A stretch of 64,000 nt of DNA from Muribaculum sp. (GCA_009775095.1 VSOZ01000001.1:248001-312000); one strand, 5' to 3'. Positions 8,096 to 18,278 are shown, counted from the stretch's first letter. Notes: generated from the sequence alone by a model not told the origin. Program-made: numbers and translations.

Positions 8096-11000
8096 ATCGA
8101 ATTGAGCGACAGTATTTCCTGAAGCAGAGCCACTGCCTCCTCAACGGTAGGCACATCGGTTATGGCAAGGCTGCGTCGTCCGTTCTTCTCCCTTATACGA
8201 CAGCGGCGTGGATGAGCCTGCAGATAGTTCAATATGCGGCCGAACATGGGCGACTGATAGTAAGCCTTGTTGTTATCGTCGACAAAATACATGTACATCT
8301 GCTCCTGTTTAAGTACAATCTTCTCTATGCCGAGACGCCGTGCAAGGTAGCGCAGACGCGGCACACGGAGCAGTTCGGCCGTAACTTTAGGTATCTTGCC
8401 GAAACGGTCTTCAAGGTGTAGCCTGAAGCGCTGCAGATCAAGCTCGCGTTCTATACCGTCGAGCTCTTTGTACAGACTTATGCGCTCGCTCTCCTGCGGC
8501 ACATAATCGGGCGGAAGCAGAAGTTCCATATCGCTCTCCACCGCACAGTCAGCCACAAACTCTTCTTCACCGGAAGTGCTGTCAGAAGCGGTAAGCGTGT
8601 CGGCAAATTCTTCGTTTTTCAGCTCCATCACAGCCTCTTTCAGTATGCGCTGATAAGTCTCGTAACCGAGGTCGGCTATGAAGCCCGACTGTTCCGCGCC
8701 GAGCAGATTGCCGGCACCGCGTATATCAAGATCCTGCATGGCTATATGTATGCCGCTGCCGAGCTCGCTGAAACTCTCTATGGCCTGCAGTCGACGACGC
8801 GCAACCGGAGTCAGCGGTGCATGAGGCGGCACAAGAAGGTAGCAGAATGCCTTGCGCGAGCTACGGCCCACTCGTCCGCGAAGCTGGTGCAACTCACTGA
8901 GGCCGAACTTGTGCGCGTCATTTATGATTATCGTATTGACATTGGGCATGTCGATACCCGACTCTATTATAGTGGTGGCGAGAAGCACGTCGTAATCGTG
9001 ATTGGAAAAATCCATTATGGCTTTTTCCAGTTTTTCGGGCGGCATCTGACCGTGGGCGACTATAGTACGCGCGTCAGGCACAAGACGCTTCACCATAGCC
9101 TCAAGGTCATAAAGCCCCTCTATGCGCGGGTTCACGATAAATACCTGACCGTTGCGCGACATCTCGAAATTCACGGCCTCGGTGATTATGTCATCGTTCA
9201 GGGCGTTGAGCGATGTAAGTATAGGATAACGATTGGCCGGAGGAGTGGTTATGGCCGAAAGGTCGCGGGCACCCATGAGTGAGAACTGCAATGTACGCGG
9301 TATCGGCGTCGCCGACATGGTAAGTGTGTCGACATTTACCTTAAGCTGCTTAAGTTTCTCCTTGACCGCAACGCCAAACTTCTGCTCCTCGTCGACGATA
9401 AGCAGACCGAGGTCCTTGAACTTCACATCCTTGCCTATTATCTTATGTGTACCTATAAGTATGTCTATTTTGCCTTCGGCAAGGTCGGCAAGTATGAGTC
9501 TGACATCTTTGGCCGAACGCGCACGCGACAGATACTCCACCCTCACAGGGAAGTCCTTAAGTCGATCTTTAAATGTATTGTAGTGCTGGTAAGCCAACAC
9601 GGTCGTTGGCACGAGCACTGCGGTCTGCTTGTTGTCGGTGGCCGCCTTGAACGCCGCACGTATAGCGACTTCTGTCTTGCCGAAACCGACATCACCGCAC
9701 ACCAGACGATCCATAGGACGCGCCGACTCCATATCGGCCTTAACCGCCTGAGTGGCGGTAAGCTGATCGGGAGTGTCCTCATACAAAAACGAAGCTTCAA
9801 GCTCCTGCTGCAGATAGCTGTCGGGCGAGTAGGCATATCCCTTTTCGTCCTTACGCGCGGCATAAAGCTTGATCAGGTCGCGCGCTATATCCTTGAGCTT
9901 GGACTTGGTGCGGTCCTTCATCTTGTTCCACGCACCGGAGCCGAGACGGTTTATACGAGGCTCGACGCCCTCCTTACCACGGTATTTCGACAGTTTGTGG
10001 AGCGAATGTATACTTACAAGCAGCAGGTCGTTGTTAAGATACACCAACTTTATCATCTCCTGCATGCGACCGTTGACCTCGGTGCGTATAAGACCGCCGA
10101 AACGTCCCACTCCGTGGTCTACATGGACTATGTAGTCGCCCGGTTCTATCTGGCCGAGCTCTTTCAACGACAATGCCAGTTTACCAGAACGGGCGCGGTC
10201 ACTTTTGAGACTGTATTTATGGAAGCGGTCAAAAATCTGATGGTCGGTAAACACACACATCTTCACGGCATGGTCCACAAAACCCTCATGGACCGTGGTT
10301 ATGACCGAGGTGAACACGATGTCGTCGCCCCGGTCGGCAAATATGGCCCGCAGACGTTCTATCTGCTTCTCCGAGTCACTTAATATATATATGGTGTATC
10401 CGTCGGCCAGCAATTTGCCGAACGAGTCACTGATCAAATCGAAATTTTTATGATATATGCCCTGAGGCGTACACCCGAAACCGATAGCCGCCTTCGTACC
10501 TGACGGCACATCAAGCGCCGACGTGAATGATACGAGTTTAAAGTCCGCAAGTTCACCGGCAAAACGTTCGGGGTCGACTATCTGCGACATGGCCGAAGCA
10601 TCGCCCTCATCGGCTATCAAGGCACTGCTGCTGAATGACTCGGCGGCAATGGCCTTGATACGCTCCACGGTGTAGGCGGGATCACGCATCCATATCAGAG
10701 TGTCGTGCGAAATGTAGTCAAGCAACGAGCCCTCGGAGCTCGACGCCACATTGGACGTGATCGATATGTCATCAAACTTACGCTCCGACAATTGGGTTTC
10801 GATATTGAAGCTGCGTATCGACTCTATATCGTCGCCGAAAAAGTCAATACGGAAAGGCTCTTCGTAACTGTAACCGAATATGTCGAGTATAGAGCCGCGA
10901 ACTGCGAAATGCCCGGGATCATATACGTAGTCCACCTCCTCGAAGCCGTTCTCGCGCAACCATTTTTTTATTTCGGTTATGTCGGCCGACGAACCGGTTG

Positions 11001-11436
11001 AAAGTCTTAAAGTATGTTCGTCGATAGTATTGCGCGACGCCACTTTTTCAGCCAAAGCCTCAGGATATGTCACGACATAACGAAGTGCCGGATCAACGCC
11101 CCAGCGATTAAGCACCTCCGTGCGCATGATCTGCGAAGGGGGTTCAGGCTGTCCGTACTTGATAGAACGCTTATAACCCGACGGAAACATAAGCACGGCG
11201 CTTTCGCCAAGCGCTCTCGAAAGGTCATGATACAGATAACCTGCGTCATCAAGCGAGTCGCCCACTACAAGCACCGGTGCCGACAGTGGGGGCAGCGACG
11301 CCATAAGCATAGGAGCCGCCGAGCCGGCAAGCCCGTACATAGTCACGTGCCTTACGGCAGAGTCTTCAAGAGCGCTCAAGACCGCTTTCCGCCGCGAGGC
11401 AGTCAGCATCTTGGCGCATAACTGCTCCAAGTCCAT
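8092..11436 (-). CDS. mfd: Transcription-repair coupling factor
   Basis: Mfd removes RNA polymerase stalled at DNA lesions and recruits UvrA. The 1114-residue protein has the expected order: a UvrB-like N-terminal module, an RNA-polymerase-interacting CarD-like domain near residue 435 (GDYIVHVDHGVGRFGGL), RecG-type motor domains with Walker A GDVGFGKTEVA near 578 and the DEEQ box near 682, and the TRCF C-terminal domain near 985. The translocation motif region (RGRVGRSSRKAFCYLL) is intact. The gene begins four bases after the S41 protease stop and ends in a four-base overlap with the FemAB/GNAT-like gene, so the three are probably co-transcribed. Confidence 0.97.
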   Translation of the reverse strand: MDLEQLCAKMLTASRRKAVLSALEDSAVRHVTMYGLAGSAAPMLMASLPPLSAPVLVVGDSLDDAGYLYHDLSRALGESAVLMFPSGYKRSIKYGQPEPPSQIMRTEVLNRWGVDPALRYVVTYPEALAEKVASRNTIDEHTLRLSTGSSADITEIKKWLRENGFEEVDYVYDPGHFAVRGSILDIFGYSYEEPFRIDFFGDDIESIRSFNIETQLSERKFDDISITSNVASSSEGSLLDYISHDTLIWMRDPAYTVERIKAIAAESFSSSALIADEGDASAMSQIVDPERFAGELADFKLVSFTSALDVPSGTKAAIGFGCTPQGIYHKNFDLISDSFGKLLADGYTIYILSDSEKQIERLRAIFADRGDDIVFTSVITTVHEGFVDHAVKMCVFTDHQIFDRFHKYSLKSDRARSGKLALSLKELGQIEPGDYIVHVDHGVGRFGGLIRTEVNGRMQEMIKLVYLNNDLLLVSIHSLHKLSKYRGKEGVEPRINRLGSGAWNKMKDRTKSKLKDIARDLIKLYAARKDEKGYAYSPDSYLQQELEASFLYEDTPDQLTATQAVKADMESARPMDRLVCGDVGFGKTEVAIRAAFKAATDNKQTAVLVPTTVLAYQHYNTFKDRLKDFPVRVEYLSRARSAKDVRLILADLAEGKIDILIGTHKIIGKDVKFKDLGLLIVDEEQKFGVAVKEKLKQLKVNVDTLTMSATPIPRTLQFSLMGARDLSAITTPPANRYPILTSLNALNDDIITEAVNFEMSRNGQVFIVNPRIEGLYDLEAMVKRLVPDARTIVAHGQMPPEKLEKAIMDFSNHDYDVLLATTIIESGIDMPNVNTIIINDAHKFGLSELHQLRGRVGRSSRKAFCYLLVPPHAPLTPVARRRLQAIESFSELGSGIHIAMQDLDIRGAGNLLGAEQSGFIADLGYETYQRILKEAVMELKNEEFADTLTASDSTSGEEEFVADCAVESDMELLLPPDYVPQESERISLYKELDGIERELDLQRFRLHLEDRFGKIPKVTAELLRVPRLRYLARRLGIEKIVLKQEQMYMYFVDDNNKAYYQSPMFGRILNYLQAHPRRCRIREKNGRRSLAITDVPTVEEAVALLQEILSLNSI

Positions 11437-11440
11437 TGAG

Positions 11441-13126
11441 TCACGACTTTTTTATAGGTGATAATATCGACGTATAACGAGCCTTATCATTAAGTATCAC
11501 AGCCGCGGAATCGAGTGCCGTGTCACGTTTGAGAGTCTGAATCACCTGTCCTTTCTGATAATCGTAGCGCTTTATTATCTCGCCGGCCAGAATATCCACT
11601 ATATCGTCGCGGTTATTGTCAAGGTCATGTCCGAGATTATGCTTAAGCAGTTTTTCAATAACATCAAGCTCTTTCTTTACCGAGTCGTTCATGTAGCCCT
11701 CGACCTCGGCAGTTTTCTTAAGCGCAGCCACCATCTGCTCGCAAGCCTTGTCGTAATTGAACTTCTCGGGATTGATGAACGACTTGAAATCGGTGAATAT
11801 AGAGTCGGTTATGTCAAAATCCGCCGCGGGACCTATCTCGGGATGTTCAGCCGCAAACTTAGTGGCATAGTCAAACGCCCAGTTGTCGCTGACGATATTG
11901 TATGTAAGGCGATTAACCTCACCATAGTCGATAGACACATCGGGAGTTATGCCGCCACCGTCGCGCACCTCACGGCCGTGCACAGTCTTGAACACGTTGG
12001 TAAGCGAGTCGGGAATACGGGCCACCGAGCCGTCGGGATTGCGGTGGCTGTAGTCTATAGCCTGTATAAGTCGTCCGCTCGGTATGTAGTACTTGGCTAT
12101 GGTGACTTTAAGCATGCCGTCATAAGGCAACTGGCGGGTAGACTGCACAAGCCCCTTGCCAAACGAGCGGCTGCCGATAATGACGGCACGGTCCAGATCC
12201 TGAAGCGCTCCGGCAGTAATCTCGGAACTCGACGCAGAAGCACCGTCGATGAACACAGCCAACGGTATCTTCGTGTCGATCGGGGCCGATGTCGTTTTAT
12301 AAACCTTCTCATTAAGAAGACCCTTGCCGCGAGTACGCAGCACCTCGGTATTTTTCGGGACAAACAGGCCAACTATTTTCACCGCCGCCTCAAGCAGACC
12401 GCCATGGTTGCCACGAAGATCGAGTACAATCGACTTGACACGGGGATCCTTTTTGAGTTCGATAAGCGCATTGCGCACATCGTTGGCCGCCTTGTCGGTA
12501 AACGATGTAAGATAGATGTAACCTATATTATCCTTAACCACTCCGTAATATGGCACGGCAGGCATCTGTATCTTACGGCGCACAAGGTCAAATGTAAGGA
12601 TGGAGTCCTCCACATATGGACGCTTTACGGTAACTTTCAACGGCGTACCGGCCTGTCCTTTCAGGCGCTCGCTCACCTGAGCGCTGTGCCATGAGGTCAC
12701 CGTGTCGTTGTCAATCATCATGATGAGATCGCCGGCTTTCAATCCGGCTTCCTGCGAGGGGGTGCCGAAATAAGGCTCCGATATAAACACCCCTTGTCCG
12801 GGCTTTTCGACAATAAGAGACCCGATACCGGCATATTCGCCGGACGTCATCATCGTCAGGTCTTCCTGAGCGCTTGCCGGAAAGTACTCGGTGTAGGGGT
12901 CGATGTCGTTGAGCATTGCGGCAATGGCCGTATTGATTGATTTCTCGGCATCGATAGAGTCCACATAATTGGTCTGCAGCTCTTTATAAAGAGCATTGAA
13001 TATATCGAGATTGCGGGTAATCTCGGCCTTGTTGCTGCGTGTGGCGGCAATTGCGCTCAATGCGAGTGCTCCAACAAAAAATATTACAACCCCTCGGCCC
13101 AACAGTGAATTACGTCGTTTCATCAT
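11441..13126 (-). CDS. S41 family C-terminal processing protease
   Basis: A 561-residue periplasmic protease of the CtpA/Prc type. The N-terminus has a signal anchor (about residues 10-28). A PDZ domain follows at about 95-180, with a GIGSLIVEKPGQGVFI start and the KAGDLIMMIDN carboxylate-binding region. The S41 catalytic domain carries the nucleophile Ser in DGASASSSEITAGAL and the general-base Lys about 25 residues on, in GSRSFGKGLVQ. The C-terminal 130 residues are helical and typical of Bacteroidetes members. It would process or degrade envelope proteins at their C-termini. It heads an operon with mfd and the FemAB/GNAT-like gene. Confidence 0.93.
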   Translation of the reverse strand: MMKRRNSLLGRGVVIFFVGALALSAIAATRSNKAEITRNLDIFNALYKELQTNYVDSIDAEKSINTAIAAMLNDIDPYTEYFPASAQEDLTMMTSGEYAGIGSLIVEKPGQGVFISEPYFGTPSQEAGLKAGDLIMMIDNDTVTSWHSAQVSERLKGQAGTPLKVTVKRPYVEDSILTFDLVRRKIQMPAVPYYGVVKDNIGYIYLTSFTDKAANDVRNALIELKKDPRVKSIVLDLRGNHGGLLEAAVKIVGLFVPKNTEVLRTRGKGLLNEKVYKTTSAPIDTKIPLAVFIDGASASSSEITAGALQDLDRAVIIGSRSFGKGLVQSTRQLPYDGMLKVTIAKYYIPSGRLIQAIDYSHRNPDGSVARIPDSLTNVFKTVHGREVRDGGGITPDVSIDYGEVNRLTYNIVSDNWAFDYATKFAAEHPEIGPAADFDITDSIFTDFKSFINPEKFNYDKACEQMVAALKKTAEVEGYMNDSVKKELDVIEKLLKHNLGHDLDNNRDDIVDILAGEIIKRYDYQKGQVIQTLKRDTALDSAAVILNDKARYTSILSPIKKS

Positions 13127-13188
13127 CCTTTGAAAAAATTAAGTTGCTAAGTTACTCAATAATTATAACACTTAACTCTTAATTTTGT

Positions 13189-13196
13189 CAAAAATA
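13189..13196 (-). promoter_or_regulatory. Promoter -7 box TATTTTTG for the S41 protease operon
   Basis: On the minus strand TATTTTTG fits TAnnTTTG and lies 63 nt upstream of the protease ATG. An E. coli-like TTGACA/TATAAT pair also occurs in this AT-rich stretch, so the exact promoter is uncertain. Confidence 0.4.
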
Positions 13197-13231
13197 GCGA
13201 AAATTTTAAATTAGACTATTCTGATATAACA

Positions 13232-13304
13232 GACAGGGCACGCCTCACGGCGCGCCCTGTCATTAGGTCAATTTTTGTAGTAAAATCGTTACTTCTTAAG
13301 TAAC
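13232..13304 (-). repeat. 3' composite hairpin element, copy 1 (after SusD 1)
   Basis: Read on the minus strand, a GTTACTT/AAGTAAC hairpin (13288-13304) is followed by a 20-nt segment whose plus-strand sequence is TTAGGTCAATTTTTGTAGTA (13263-13282). Next comes a 13-bp helix (13232-13244 with 13249-13261) capped by GTGA. The ninth pair of the helix is a G-U wobble only on the minus strand, which points to the minus-strand RNA as the functional form. The 20-nt segment lies 51 nt past the SusD stop. A second copy with identical architecture but unrelated stem sequence lies at 27601-27678. It may be a terminator or mRNA 3'-end element of SusCD operons; the T-rich tail is weak. Confidence 0.7.
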
Positions 13305-13332
13305 ATGACGGGAAACTCGTTCCCGTTTTTCG

Positions 13333-14949
13333 TTATTGTACGAGGAACGGCTGTGCCGAGCCTGTTGGGTTCTGATCGGCCGTAGTCAGCGCGGGGTTAC
13401 CCTCGATCTCCGCATTGGGGATCTGATAGAGCAGCACAGCCTCGCCTGCGGGTATCTTGAACTTGAACTCGCCGCCGCAGTTTTCTGCATTGCTGCGGTC
13501 GATACCTTTGTTCAGGCGCATGCTGTCAAAGTAAGCCATGCCTTCGCCCCAAAGTTCGATACGGCGCTGCTTCCATATCTCATCGCGTATGCCTTCGGGA
13601 GTAGTGGCGGGACATACATATGGGTTCTCGGCATCAAGCCAACGATAACGGTTGACAAACGACTCAAGCATATCCTTACCGTCGTTGGGGATTGATCCCA
13701 TGGCAAGAGACTCGGCCAAGATAAGCTGCATCTCCTCGATACGTATCAGAGGTACGTCGCAGGCACCGAGAGTCTGCTCAAGGACATCCTTATAGGGAGC
13801 GAATTTGGTAACGGCATAGTCGGGGGCACCCATTCCGTCAAGATACTGAGCGGCGGTGTAAGGTCCGTACATGGCGCTGTAATTGTAGGCGTTGGAGTAG
13901 CGGTCAGTGCTGATCCACCAGCTCTTGCGTACGTCCTCATCGGGTATTTCGTCGAAGAAACTGCTGTTAATGGTCTGCCACATACCGGCGTAAGCATATC
14001 CGTAAGAATATGAACCCATAAATCCGGTAAATGTATAAAGACCGCGGGCGTCAACCTCCGATACGGGGATACCCCATATCCAGTTGTGAGTGTCAAGCAC
14101 ATTGAATCCCGGCACACCGGCTTCATCGGCTGACAACGGATAGAAGCTACCCGACATGATCACGTCGTAAGCATCATCGGCAGCCTTGTCGTACTTCTGC
14201 ATGCAGAGGTACACTCTTGCACGTATAGCCTTCACAACGTCAAGGTCTATGTAGCGGTTGTCGTCACGAAGAGCGTGCGAGTTACCGTCCATGAGCTCTT
14301 CGGCACGATTGAGGTCGTTGATCATCTGGGTGTATACATCCTCTACCGACGAACGCTTGGCGCCGTTTACAAGAGCCTCTTCGGCATTCTCATCGGTAAT
14401 GATAGGCACACAAGGCGCATTTTCGTGACCTACGTAATTGAACTGATATACCTGAGCGAGCACCCAGTAAGCATAAGCACGTGCGGCATGGGCCTGACCG
14501 AGATAGAACTGATAAGTCTCGTTATCGGTGTCGTTATCAATCATGCCGAGCACCTCGTTGGCCGAGAAGATGGTGTTGTACATAATACCCCAGATAATAC
14601 GGGAGTAAGGGCTCGTAGCGGTATTGTCCTGAAACTTCACCGGCGGCTCAAACCAACCGTAAGCACCCGGTTCGGTAGTGATGAAGTCCTGACTGCGCGA
14701 GTCGAGAGTTATCATTATTGTAGGATAACCGAAGTCGAGCAAGTCATCATAAGCACCCTCGGTAGCGTAGAAGTTGGCAAAGATAGCGGTTACCGCATCC
14801 TTGAGTTTCTCGGGCATGTTCTCTATCACATCCTGACGCTGGTCGTCAGTGATTATACCGCCCATCGGCTCCGTGTCGAGGTCGTTACAGCCGGCCATCA
14901 TAACACCGGCAAGAACCGTATATAATATTTTACTGAATTTATTCATCAT
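13333..14949 (-). CDS. SusD/RagB family nutrient-binding lipoprotein (pair 1)
   Basis: A 538-residue outer-membrane lipoprotein that would cap a SusC channel and bind the nutrient at the cell surface. The lipobox is GVMMAGC, with the lipidated Cys near residue 21, followed by the acidic NDLDTEP surface-export-like stretch. TPR-like helices show SusD hallmarks such as QFYLGQAHAARAYAYWVLAQ and, near the C-terminus, the family pattern EIWKQRRIELWGEG. It follows its SusC partner by 34 nt in the same operon. No glycoside hydrolase, peptidase or regulator is attached to this pair in the window, so the substrate cannot be predicted. A conserved 3' hairpin element follows the gene. Confidence 0.94.
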   Translation of the reverse strand: MMNKFSKILYTVLAGVMMAGCNDLDTEPMGGIITDDQRQDVIENMPEKLKDAVTAIFANFYATEGAYDDLLDFGYPTIMITLDSRSQDFITTEPGAYGWFEPPVKFQDNTATSPYSRIIWGIMYNTIFSANEVLGMIDNDTDNETYQFYLGQAHAARAYAYWVLAQVYQFNYVGHENAPCVPIITDENAEEALVNGAKRSSVEDVYTQMINDLNRAEELMDGNSHALRDDNRYIDLDVVKAIRARVYLCMQKYDKAADDAYDVIMSGSFYPLSADEAGVPGFNVLDTHNWIWGIPVSEVDARGLYTFTGFMGSYSYGYAYAGMWQTINSSFFDEIPDEDVRKSWWISTDRYSNAYNYSAMYGPYTAAQYLDGMGAPDYAVTKFAPYKDVLEQTLGACDVPLIRIEEMQLILAESLAMGSIPNDGKDMLESFVNRYRWLDAENPYVCPATTPEGIRDEIWKQRRIELWGEGMAYFDSMRLNKGIDRSNAENCGGEFKFKIPAGEAVLLYQIPNAEIEGNPALTTADQNPTGSAQPFLVQ

Positions 14950-14983
14950 TTAATCTTGTTGTGTGATTTTACAATATTATTTA

Positions 14984-17900
14984 TCAGAAAGTCACCTTTA
15001 TACCACCCGATACAGTGCGGAGCGAAGCATAGTAACCGGCAGCACTCTGCACGTAACCCTGACGGGGATCAAGTCCCTTGCGGGCCGACCAGAGAGCCAC
15101 ATTGTCAGCTGCACCGTAAACACGCACGGCTTCGATACCGAACTTCTGAGTGAAGGCGGCCGGCAAGGTGTATCCGAGGGTAATGTTGTTGATCGAGAAG
15201 TAATCTGACTTCTCAAGCCAGCGGTCGCTTGTACGGTTTGTGTACTGAGCGCCCCAGTCAAGACGGGGAACGTCGGTATTGGGGTTCTCGGGAGTCCAAG
15301 CATTGCGCGAGTCCACATGCATGGCGGTACCCTTGTCAGAAGAGTTGGCGCCGTGCATCAGCAGCTGATAGCCATAGTCCATGATCTTACCTCCGAGCTG
15401 ATAGCCGCATTGGATCGAGAAGTCAACGCCGTAAGCGCTAAGCGAAGTACCGAAACCACCGTATACGGGAGGCAGGATGTTGCCTGTCGACTGACGGTTG
15501 GCCACATAGCCGCGGGCCACGTTGCCGGAAAAAGCGAGGTTGTAGTCGGCGGTAGCCTCTTCGGTGCCGTCAGACTTCTTTGCCCAATACAGAGCGTCGC
15601 CGTTTTCGGGATCAACTCCCGCATACTTCACGAGATAGAGCTGATACATCGACTTGCCCTCCTCATAGATGCGTGAGCCGCTGATCCAAGTACCGTTAAG
15701 CTCGGGAGCAAGCTTGATGACCTTATTGCGTACGTAAGTGAGGTTGAAGTTAACATCCCAAGTGATATGACGGGTCTCAATCGGACGATAGATAAGCTCC
15801 AGTTCAAGACCGCTGTTACGCATCGAACCTACGTTCATAGGCATCGAAGAGAAGCCGAGCGACGGACCGGTAGGACGATAGTAAAGCATGTCGGAGGTCT
15901 GGCGGAGGAAGTACTCGAGTGTACCGGAGAGCTTGCCCTGCCAGAAGCTGAAGTCAAAACCGGTGTTGAAGGAGTTGGAGGTTTCCCAAGTAAGATCGGG
16001 ATTACCTTTATAATAAAGAGTACCTACCGACCACACACCGTCGGCACCTGCCTGATTGTACTGGTTGATGTAAGCATAGTCGTTGCCTATGCCGTCATTA
16101 CCCTGCTGACCGAAAGAGGCCTTGAACTTAAGCATGTCGACATTCACGAAATCCTCCATGAACTTCTCTTTGGAGATGTCCCAAGCGGCCGATACAGACC
16201 AGAAGTTACCCCAGCGATGACTCGGGTGGAAACGTGACGAGGCGTCACGACGATAGCTTACACTGCCGTAGTAGCGGCCGTCATAGCTGTAGTTGACACG
16301 TCCGAATATACCGCGTGTGGCATAATTGTCCTGACTTCCGTATACATCTTTTTCGTCAATGATGTTGGAGAGCGTATGGTTTTTGTTGTTGAATATGTTC
16401 ATACCTTCTCCGCCCATTTCATCGACTTGAAGCTCATAGCTCTCGTAACCTACGAGAATGTCTACGTCATGAACTTCAGCAAATGTCTTTCGGTAGTTGG
16501 CGAGACCCTGAAGGTTGATCGAGCTTGTGCGGGTAGAGAGCTGCTGTATCTGACCGCCATAATTTGCCATCTGGCCGTACTTGCTGTTGGCAAGATAGTT
16601 GAAGCGGCGGTTACGCAGATAGTAGCCTGCAGTACCGGTAAGTGTAAGTCCGTCAATAGGAGTAAGCTGAGCAAACCACTTGCCGTTGAACACGTCATAA
16701 AGATACTCCGACTTGTCATAGATAAGTGTTCCGGTGGGATTACCTCCGGCAAGGAACGAACGTGAATAACGCCATTTGGTATCGCTGTCGGGAAGCACTG
16801 TACCCGTACCGCGCATACCGAAGTCATAGAGCTTATTGCCGGTGATGGGGTCGCGAACTATGTTGCCGTCCACGTCACGGATAAACATAGGATAGATCGG
16901 GCCGATAAAGTTGGCCACATACGAGGCATTGCTTGACTGGCCTGTAGTCTGCTGAGACTGCGGGCTGTTCATCGACTCATAAGTGTAAGAAAGATTGGTT
17001 CCGATTTTGAGCCATTTTTTAGCCTGATACTCGGCAGTGGCACGAGTGGCCAGACGGTCATAATTAGACTCCTTGATTATACCCTCGTCGGTCAGATAAG
17101 CCGCAGACACCATGTAATTGAAACGGTCGGTACCGCCCGATACCTGAAGATTGTACTCCTGACGGAAACCGTCATGATATGTACCTTTCTGCCAGTCATC
17201 GGGTATGAAGTAGTTGGTGGCGTCCTTATATCCGAGAGTGGCGTTGGGGTTCATTGTGCCGTCGGGAAGTATGAGGCTCTCACCTTCGGGAATGGTATAC
17301 ATCTGATAGCCGAAGATATTACTTGTGCCGGGGCCTGCGTTGATGCCGTTTACCGACCAGTTGTGAGCGAAGTCTTCGTCATAGCCCATAGAGAGCACAT
17401 AGTTGCGACGCGAATTGTAGAAGTCGAGCACATACTCGTCAGGATCAGTGATCACGTCGTAGTTGGGGATCATGCGGGAATTGGCACCCCAACGGGCGTC
17501 AAAAGTGATCTTGGCTTCGCCTGCGCGACCCTTCTTGGTTGTAACGAGGATGACACCGTTGGCACCGCGCGCACCGTAAAGAGCAGCCGAAGCTGCATCC
17601 TTAAGTACGGTGATCGACTCAACGTCCTGCGGGTTGATTGAGCGCATGCCACCGTCGTAAGGTATACCGTCCACAACATAGAGCGGGCTGGTGGAAGCGT
17701 TGATAGAGCCGACACCACGTATGCGCACCGTAGGCTCAGTACCGGGCTGACCGGTAGTACTTTGCAGCTGCACACCGGCCACCGTACCTGCAAGTACTTT
17801 GGTGACGTCGGTCACAAGACGATCCTGAATTTCGGCTGCATTGACCACCGATGCCGAACCGGTATAAGCCGACTTCTTGGCCGTACCGTAAGCCACGACC

Positions 17901-18214
17901 ATCACCTCGTCAAGATTGTTTTCAGAATTGTGAAGCTTTATGAGCATGGGAGCGTCGGTTATATGGACCTCCTGAGTGCTCATTCCCACATAGGATACTT
18001 TGATTTTTGAGACTGAACGGTCGACACTGATAGTAAAGTGACCGTCAACATCGGTAGCGGTGCCCGTACCGCTGCCTCCAACGGGAAGGATAGTAGCTCC
18101 CGCGAGGGGTTCGCCGTCGCCGGCGTACACAACCTGACCTTTAACGGTGCGCATCTGGGCCGATGCCGTCACTACAGTCAAGAGTGCGAAAAGTAACAAA
18201 AATACTTTCTTCAT
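14984..18214 (-). CDS. SusC/RagA family TonB-linked outer-membrane transporter (pair 1)
   Basis: A 1076-residue TonB-dependent transporter forming a 22-strand barrel with its SusD lid. It has a signal peptide (residues 1-20, ending ASAQ), a carboxypeptidase-regulatory-like domain (about 22-105, VKGQVVYAGDGEPLAGATI), the TonB box region (DEVMVVAYGTAKKSAYTGSA), the plug domain with GARGANGVILVTTKKG, and the barrel ending in aromatic-rich strands (SGGIKVTF). There is no N-terminal STN domain, so it is not an obvious FecR/ECF-regulated type. Promoter and 5' leader signs lie upstream, including a nine-G tract 65 nt before the ATG. It is divergent from the oxalate operon. Confidence 0.96.
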   Translation of the reverse strand: MKKVFLLLFALLTVVTASAQMRTVKGQVVYAGDGEPLAGATILPVGGSGTGTATDVDGHFTISVDRSVSKIKVSYVGMSTQEVHITDAPMLIKLHNSENNLDEVMVVAYGTAKKSAYTGSASVVNAAEIQDRLVTDVTKVLAGTVAGVQLQSTTGQPGTEPTVRIRGVGSINASTSPLYVVDGIPYDGGMRSINPQDVESITVLKDAASAALYGARGANGVILVTTKKGRAGEAKITFDARWGANSRMIPNYDVITDPDEYVLDFYNSRRNYVLSMGYDEDFAHNWSVNGINAGPGTSNIFGYQMYTIPEGESLILPDGTMNPNATLGYKDATNYFIPDDWQKGTYHDGFRQEYNLQVSGGTDRFNYMVSAAYLTDEGIIKESNYDRLATRATAEYQAKKWLKIGTNLSYTYESMNSPQSQQTTGQSSNASYVANFIGPIYPMFIRDVDGNIVRDPITGNKLYDFGMRGTGTVLPDSDTKWRYSRSFLAGGNPTGTLIYDKSEYLYDVFNGKWFAQLTPIDGLTLTGTAGYYLRNRRFNYLANSKYGQMANYGGQIQQLSTRTSSINLQGLANYRKTFAEVHDVDILVGYESYELQVDEMGGEGMNIFNNKNHTLSNIIDEKDVYGSQDNYATRGIFGRVNYSYDGRYYGSVSYRRDASSRFHPSHRWGNFWSVSAAWDISKEKFMEDFVNVDMLKFKASFGQQGNDGIGNDYAYINQYNQAGADGVWSVGTLYYKGNPDLTWETSNSFNTGFDFSFWQGKLSGTLEYFLRQTSDMLYYRPTGPSLGFSSMPMNVGSMRNSGLELELIYRPIETRHITWDVNFNLTYVRNKVIKLAPELNGTWISGSRIYEEGKSMYQLYLVKYAGVDPENGDALYWAKKSDGTEEATADYNLAFSGNVARGYVANRQSTGNILPPVYGGFGTSLSAYGVDFSIQCGYQLGGKIMDYGYQLLMHGANSSDKGTAMHVDSRNAWTPENPNTDVPRLDWGAQYTNRTSDRWLEKSDYFSINNITLGYTLPAAFTQKFGIEAVRVYGAADNVALWSARKGLDPRQGYVQSAAGYYASLRTVSGGIKVTF

Positions 18215-18278
18215 ACTACAATAATTTATTTAGTTCTAAAATGGGGTTTCATGTAACCACCTGATTAACAGGAAATTA

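Noticed and set aside
9445..10383. 312-residue open frame on the plus strand opposite mfd
   Set aside because: Lies fully within mfd motifs and shows no family resemblance.
11627..12694. 355-residue open frame on the plus strand opposite the S41 protease
   Set aside because: Shadow frame of a well-supported gene; no domain, no promoter, composition typical of antisense frames in this genome.
13305..13330. ACGGGAA/TTCCCGT hairpin with T5 on the plus strand near the SusD 1 stop
   Set aside because: A plus-strand terminator has no plus-strand gene to serve here; it lies between minus-strand genes and may simply be part of the SusD 3' region.
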